This document shows positions 58,286 through 64,000 of a stretch of 64,000 nucleotides of DNA, piece after piece. The first letter of the stretch is position 1. Each line of letters starts with the position of its first letter. The notes below the pieces were generated by a model that was given only the letters and a program-made list of their open reading frames with translations, did no database searches and was not told the DNA's origin. The position numbers and the translations under genes are program-made. This DNA is from Albifimbria verrucaria (taxonomy: Eukaryota; Ascomycota; Sordariomycetes; Hypocreales; Stachybotryaceae): positions 2,046,001-2,110,000 of the forward strand of contig JAHREC010000045.1 of assembly GCA_020081605.1 (NCBI GenBank). Reading direction: 5' to 3'.

Positions 58286-60650
58286 CTTGTGTGATGTGAC
58301 CAAGCAGATTTATTCGGTGTCTTGATATATCGCTACTTGGATCTATTACCAGCCAGAAGAGTCACGGCTGGTTCGCCGCAAGGAGATGACGGCCATTGTA
58401 TTTAAGTTACATATTAATCGTTAATGACGAGTTGAGGCTGATGCTAAACCCGTATGACTGGAATCAGCGCCTGAGGTTCCCTGGCCCCTATTTCCATTTT
58501 GGTTATGTTTTCCGACCAATTTTCGCCCCATGGATGACCATGCTTACACTTGGCGCTAAGATTGAGATTACAGGATCTTGCAGGCTCGGAAAGCCTATTC
58601 ATATTGGCCAGGATGTGGATCTTGTGCTGGGTTGCATTGCATTCAAAATTGGAACTCTTAAGTATGGTGATAACCGCAACCTGTTTGGCTTCAATATCTA
58701 TTTCATACTCGCATATGCACCCGTATTCCCTCTTTGTACGAACCCTCCAGAACTTGTCTGATGTACCAGCAGAATATCGGCAACAACATGGTAACTCGTT
58801 GAACATTCAACTCAGTGAGGCTATCTTATTGTAAGGCTTACGCAACAAGGGCAGCACAGACGAAGATGTCTCGTGTTATTCGAAACACCGCCGCATGGTG
58901 CAATCGATCCTAAGCCTTGATGGAGTTGCTATGCGGTGCCCGACCTGGGCATTCCGGGCCGATCCGCCCGAGCGGGTCATCCGGAGAGGTTGAAGGAGCT
59001 TAACCGGCCAATCATTCACAACATCTCGGCCAGTTATGCCCGAAGTGCAAATGAACTACCTGGCGCGCGCATGGTTGAGGCGCTTGTAGTGCTTTGCACT
59101 GCCAAGTGAAAAACAAAGAGACCCATAGATTGTCAAATTGAGAAGTCAATGTTCATTAAAGGCTCCCAAATTGGAATGAGAACCCCCAACGAACGTGAGG
59201 CGTAGTTGTACATTCGAATACACCCTTGACTCTCTTCAGCCTCATGCGGCTCCCAACCATAACCCCTAGAAGTGTTTGCTAGCAAAGATCACATAAAATA
59301 GAATACTGCAAAATTGCATGGTATCTTACGGATAGGATGAATAAACGGAAGAAATGTATAACATAAAATTTGAAAAATGTGTTGATTACTGGTTTAGACA
59401 ATTTCCACAACACAAGAAAAAGTCAAGATGCTCGAAGTGCTCACCTCAGTGATTGCTCCCAGAGAAAGTTTTCAGAATGAAACAATGCTGACCATGATTG
59501 GACATCAACATTGAGTGCAGTGATCACTTGACCTGGAGTTGAGGGGTCGTAATCACGCAATTGCCCATCCACTCCAGATGTATAACAGTCGTTAGGTATC
59601 GAGCTGGGGCATGCAACACACAACATGATAAGACTCGCTGTGCAACGCATGCTCACTCCTCGTACGATATCCGAGGGGCACATGCAGCTGAGGCAGAGCA
59701 TTAAATCACAATTGCGTGGGGCGAATGAAACTTCCATAAATCACGGGAAGGCCGCGTGGCTTCGTGCCAACACCAGGCAGAAGTGCCAAGATGTTTTCGG
59801 TAATCATGCGCCACCAACTTCGTAACACAAGTCCCCATTTAGTTAATTGCATTGATTGCCAAACGAAGTGATTATTCGGTAGGAATCTCTAGCTGGCAGA
59901 CAAGCTTCACTTCATGTATGATAGACAACATCGTTAACCATTGAAGACTCGAGACTACTCGGGAGGATTTTGCGCGATAGATATCGGTATACTGTAACAG
60001 TGTTCATCTTTCTGATTGGGCTTTTAAATTCAGACCAAATCAATTTTACCTGTAAGCCTCGAGTTGTCTACCTACATCACTGCCTGCATGCCTCAAGTCC
60101 ATAGATAAGGAAACCACCTACAACAGCAGGGAACAAGAATCGAATGAAGATCTGTCGATGTTGTAGCGAATATCGGCCTTTCAACGGTCTGCGTCGAGGA
60201 CAATCCTTTCGCCCGGATTGCCATGTGGCATAAGGTCGGGCATGCTACCTGAGCCGACAATTTCATCGCCCACCAAATGAGTGAGCAAAAGATATCAATT
60301 TCAAAATTTCCCAAAACTAAACATGCACTGCCACAAGAAAGAATAGTGGGAAAATCTTGGGTTTTCTTTAATGCGTTGTTCGTTAGTAGCTCTGGGATGA
60401 GCATTTTACATCCAGGACTTCCACTGGGTTTCAATTTTCTTTTATTCAAAACTTCAAGTTGGGGCTGATGGGATCTCGTCTAGAGAACCCATGCCACTTA
60501 CAAAGAGAAAATGATCTAATGAAACCTGAAAAACATGATGGCAAGCTTCGTTTGAGAGGCCAGACCGTGCTAACTCGGGATTGGTGATGTTTTTGTCGAC
60601 ACATCCAGATTTGGAAGATTGTATGATTCCAGTGGGCTTCTCTCCTTTCT
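58286..60650. other. 2.4-kb region without a supported gene
   Basis: Open frames at 58396-58761 (plus) and 58444-58806 (minus) overlap and match nothing known. On the minus strand a possible small secreted peptide runs from ATG 59650 to 59441 (MRCTASLIMLCVACPSS signal-like start, no family). No repeats recognised. Confidence 0.4.
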
Positions 60651-61859
60651 CTATGGAGAATTGCCTTGTTCTGATAGGTTAACGCATACATCGTAATTTT
60701 CGTTGAACAATTGCGATCGTTCTGCCGCTTGTCTATGCACTCTCTCCTCGATTGGCTTCATTTTTTCTACCAAACCATCGATCCGAGTGATGGATTCCAT
60801 CAAGGTCCTCCAAGCTGCTGTATGATTTTGCTCAGCTAGGTCATGGACTTCCCTGGCGCGTTTCTCCAGCGTCTCCAATATCATGGCGTAATTGGTCTTC
60901 GTCGTGTCGGGTCGCGCAATCAAAGGCTGTCTTCGAACCCAGCCAAGATAATCAGCCAAGACTGATGAAATGCCAGCAATCTCTGCTTGCGTTCTGAATA
61001 CAGTTGTGAGAAATATATCCAACTCGGAACGGAAAGTGCTGCAATCCTTTTGATTTTCGTCGATAGGAAAAGGTGACATTGGCCTAACATAGGGGAGCTT
61101 GTTGAGTTCAAGGCGCGTATTTCCCAAAGGCTCGGCATATGAGATGTTTCGGATCCACTGCTCTTTTGCGTCGAATTGCTGTCTTGCGTGAAACTGCTTC
61201 TTGATGTGAATGGTTGCATGGAGGGTGATAGATCCTCCAAAGAAACCGGACATTCGTTTATTCGTGAACTCGACCCAAGGTCAATCAGAGGGCCTGGGAA
61301 TTCAAAGGTCATACTGGACAAATCAGGGCTTGCCAGCTCCGTTTGATGTTGTTGCGACCATGCCGAGTTTTGTGGCAACAGTCCGTTATTGTGGTTCGAG
61401 TACACGAGCAGCTGAATGGAACAATCAGTATTTTTCAAGTAGTTGGCCGTGCTGCCTCACAGCTTGATCGTCTTACATTCGAGTCTCGTGCAAAAGCGGT
61501 GGAATTCTGACTGGCAATCGAAGCCTCGGCCTTGTCTATGTCGGAGTACCCCACAGTCAGCCAAGGTCCGCAATCGACAAATTGGACTCGTTGACCCCGG
61601 AGGTTTATGAACTTGCCTAAACGTTCTTGAAGAATACTAATGGTTCGAGCCAGGTCGGCTTTCGTAGTAGTCTGTGTGGGAACGTAGATGCATGTTTCAC
61701 CCGATCGCCTGCAGTTGTCGCACTCGCTCTCACCATCGCAACGGACTTTACGTTCACGACAAACCTGAGAAGAGGGGCTTGTTAGACAAGGATGAACAAT
61801 GGGAAGAGGCGCAACGCCCAAGGCGATAAACGCACTTTGCATGCGAGACGACGTGACAT
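60651..61859 (-). CDS. Zn2Cys6 transcription factor 3
   Basis: Fungal regulator of about 380 residues. Start MSRRLACKVCRERKVRCDGE at 61859, with an intron (about 61837-61767) after the second Cys codon. The cluster continues CDNCRRSGETC, then a short coiled segment ADLARTISILQERLG. The C-terminal half (ARQQFDAKEQWIRNISYA, EIAGISSVLADYLGW, RIDGLVEKMKPIEERV) is helical and may be the ligand or partner region. Breaks near 61435-61460 and 61268 are each repaired by one base. It may regulate the adjacent flavoprotein gene or the cassette at 50.8-58.3 kb; neither is shown. Confidence 0.8.
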
Positions 61860-62985
61860 TGTGCTAGTTGTTGTCTCAAACGCGATGTGAATAGCGGCTG
61901 CTCTTGATGAGGGACGTTGAATTGGCAGGATTGTTCCAACAACCACCTCCGCTGATCGGTCGGGCAGCTATTACTAATTGAAATCCGAGGGATGACGGAC
62001 CAACGAGTCCGATTCTGAAGTTACAGCCTCGCACGTGTTAAATACTACCTTGCTTGATAGCAGTGGGGCTTATGGACCTTATTGAAATGTCAGGAGCACA
62101 GCAAGGAGCATATATATCCTTCGGGGCATTGCTATTTGGAGATTATACCGTACTGAATTCAAAACTGCATAAAATTGAATATAGTGTCTGTTTTATTACT
62201 CTTGATGCTTATCGAAGCCAAATCATTCTGACCTCGCCGAGCAATTGCCAAGCTCTGCCTCGTCAAGGAGGAGGCGTAGCGCCCGGTGTAACCTCAGACA
62301 TTGTCCGGCCAGGCTGAGATCTGCGAATAAGACACAAAACAAAACCCCTTGTGCATGAATGTAGCACACCTGCGGGATAAGAGGGGTTTCGGCTGGTACA
62401 TACGCACGTCAATTCGTGGGTACTTAAGAAAGCAGGTTAATAACAACGAATGGCGGTGTAAATGCACCCCCAATCCCACCTCAGATCCTTTGCAACCAAC
62501 ACCCAAACAAGTTCCTCGGAGCCGAGTCGGAAATCAAGGCGTCACAAAAGCATGTATCCAACTCGAAGAGAGCGGAAACCGCGGATATCTTCCGGTCCAT
62601 AATAAGCTGACCACATGGGCATCAATTACATGTATCTCTCAGTGCACCATTCCAAAACTTGGCATTTACTTCATGCAGCGTTTTGTCGCGCCTCGAGATG
62701 TAGGGAGGCTTAGTTCCGGTTTGCTGTCGAGTCCTGAACAATAATGTCCTGTGAATTGATACGCATGAACCGTTATCAGGTGCACGAATAGCTTCTTCCT
62801 CACTTTCCACCTAGATTTCAGTGGGCCCGTACATGTGTTATTATAAAGAATCCTTAATAATACCAAAAAGCATCACATAATCTAACCATGACGAGCGCAA
62901 CAACAGAGCATTATTCTTTTCTCGAAGTTTCTGTCAGGCCAACCTGCAAGTGCTAGACTAAGTCTAATTGCGCTGTCCTTTGCTT
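61860..62985. other. Intergenic, no gene seen
   Basis: About 1.1 kb. The open frame 62349-62744 (plus) has basic, non-protein-like composition and is not supported. Confidence 0.45.
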
Positions 62986-64000
62986 CTACACCTCGGCCTT
63001 GCTGCTCTTCTTTTTAGTCTCCATATATTCAGAGATAAAGCCGTTAAAGTCGTGGGGATGGTACGGAGCGAGCAGCTCACGGATGATGTTTGATTTTCGC
63101 CGACTGTTCAAGCCCAGATCTCGGAATAGAGTATCAATGTACTGTAAAAAGTTAGAACACTTCCCTATTGACTCTTCTCAAAAGCGGAACAAGCATTTCA
63201 CTCACTGGAAGGAAGTCGTAAAGTGAGTAAGGAAACTTTTGACCTTGGTTCAGATATCGTCGGCGTGTCCAGCTGTTCCATAGAGACACTTCTTTGGCCA
63301 TCGTCTCAACATCCGGAACTTGAACTTCTCCTAAAAGATACAGGATTGCCCAGAATGTCTGCACCTCAGCGACCAAAGGTGTCTGAACGGTGTGGATCTG
63401 ACCAAGTATTGCTAGAGAGCGGTCCCCTTTGCTGCCAATTCGAGCGGGATGACGCGCCGGTATAGACGCCACTTTCTTTGCAAGCTGATATCCATACGAG
63501 CTGGGTACCTGAGGGTAGGAGAACGCGATAGAAATGGAAGCTTCTCGTCTAGCTCCCTTTCAGCAGCTGCATCGTGAAGTCTCCAATCTATGAAGTCTGC
63601 TTTCTCTCTTGGTACTGCAGCAGGTGAGTACAAGTCAGGCCCATACGCTGGTAAGCCAATCTGTCCTTTCAGCTTGGGGTTAAAGATCCCAAAGTGATCA
63701 CTCCAACCAGTGCATAATAACAAGTAGTCGCAAGCTAGGGACCTATTGGATTTGAGATGAACAACATGATCTCCGACGTGCTTGACCTCATCTCGGATAA
63801 TGGTAAGATTTTGACCATGAATTGTGCTCCAAAAGTCGGGAAGAGTTACCACTCCCAAACCTGAGTGCGCCCAAAAGACACTGGGAATTTCTTAGCATAG
63901 GGGTTTAATGTATGGCAGGCTTCACAAACCTCTGACGGCTGATCTCTGGTTTCAATCTCGCGACATGATCTCCATTGCTATACCCTGCATGGACCGCACT
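62986..64000 (-). CDS. FMO-like flavin monooxygenase, 5' end cut by window edge
   Basis: C-terminal two-thirds of a flavin-containing monooxygenase-like protein (dimethylaniline or N-hydroxylating type). Seen: VVTLPDFWSTI, the family ATG-type motif as CDYLLLCTGWSDHFGIF, SYGYQLAKKV after a frame change, LAILGQIHTVQTPLVAEVQ, TFWAILYLLGEV, and a tail LFRDLGLNSRRKSN ending in SSKAEV. One intron at about 63209-63145. Breaks at runs 63424-63427 (CCCC) and 63503-63505 (GGG) each need one base. The FAD GxGxxG loop must lie to the right of the window. Substrate unknown. Confidence 0.8.

Noticed and set aside
58396..58806. Overlapping open frames on both strands
   Set aside because: Neither has a recognisable motif, signal peptide or intron structure; left as non-coding.
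62349..62744. 131-codon plus-strand frame
   Set aside because: Odd composition and no motif; the start codon lies in no clear gene context.

Overview
This window is nuclear DNA of a filamentous ascomycete (Pezizomycotina). It carries many small introns, mostly 45-75 bases, with GT...CTAAC/CTGAC...AG signals. It also has three Zn2Cys6 transcription factors, a DUF3176 membrane protein, an AA9 lytic polysaccharide monooxygenase, a fungal pectin methylesterase, several P450s and an unlinked single tRNA. A sordariomycete is a reasonable guess, but the genus cannot be read from the sequence.

Layout. Positions 1-13.9 kb: a secondary-metabolite tailoring block with four cytochrome P450s of three types, one BAHD-type acyltransferase and one MFS exporter. 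No backbone enzyme is inside the window, so the core gene, if there is one, probably lies beyond the left edge. A tRNA-Asn sits inside the block, between the exporter and the fourth P450. Positions 14.8-37.8 kb: ordinary accessory genome, with an SRPK-like kinase, secreted proteins (a jelly-roll-like protein, a GPI-type Ser/Gly/Asp-rich protein and a beta-propeller), an AA9 LPMO, a GH1 beta-glucosidase remnant, a Zn2Cys6 regulator, two secreted alpha/beta hydrolases, a TatD-like hydrolase, a pectin methylesterase and a cupin. Positions 38.6-42.8 kb: a Zn2Cys6 regulator divergent from a monocarboxylate-type MFS transporter. Positions 43-48.6 kb: conserved genes (DUF4396, pyrroline-5-carboxylate reductase, ACT-domain protein, DUF3176). 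Positions 50.8-58.3 kb: a second oxidative cassette of a DUF3237-like protein, an SDR, a PaxM-type FAD monooxygenase and a secreted GMC oxidoreductase. Positions 60.6-64 kb: a Zn2Cys6 regulator and a partial FMO-like flavoprotein.

One pattern runs through the whole window. At least 33 reading-frame breaks lie in about 20 otherwise well-conserved genes, and essentially every one is explained by one missing base. About half fall in GGGG/CCCC-type runs. I found no +1 break and almost no nonsense change. The acceptor stem of the tRNA-Asn also becomes perfect if one G is restored to a GGGG run. The simplest reading is homopolymer-collapse error in an unpolished assembly rather than mass pseudogenisation. 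I therefore annotate these genes as CDS spans and list the break points; only the GH1 fragment looks truly dead.

How the genes may work together (inference): the left block looks like successive P450 oxidation, acylation and export of a probably terpenoid-like scaffold. The 50.8-58.3 kb cassette looks like flavin, SDR and GMC oxidation plus a DUF3237 protein acting on another or related product. The middle genes fit plant-biomass or host-surface degradation.
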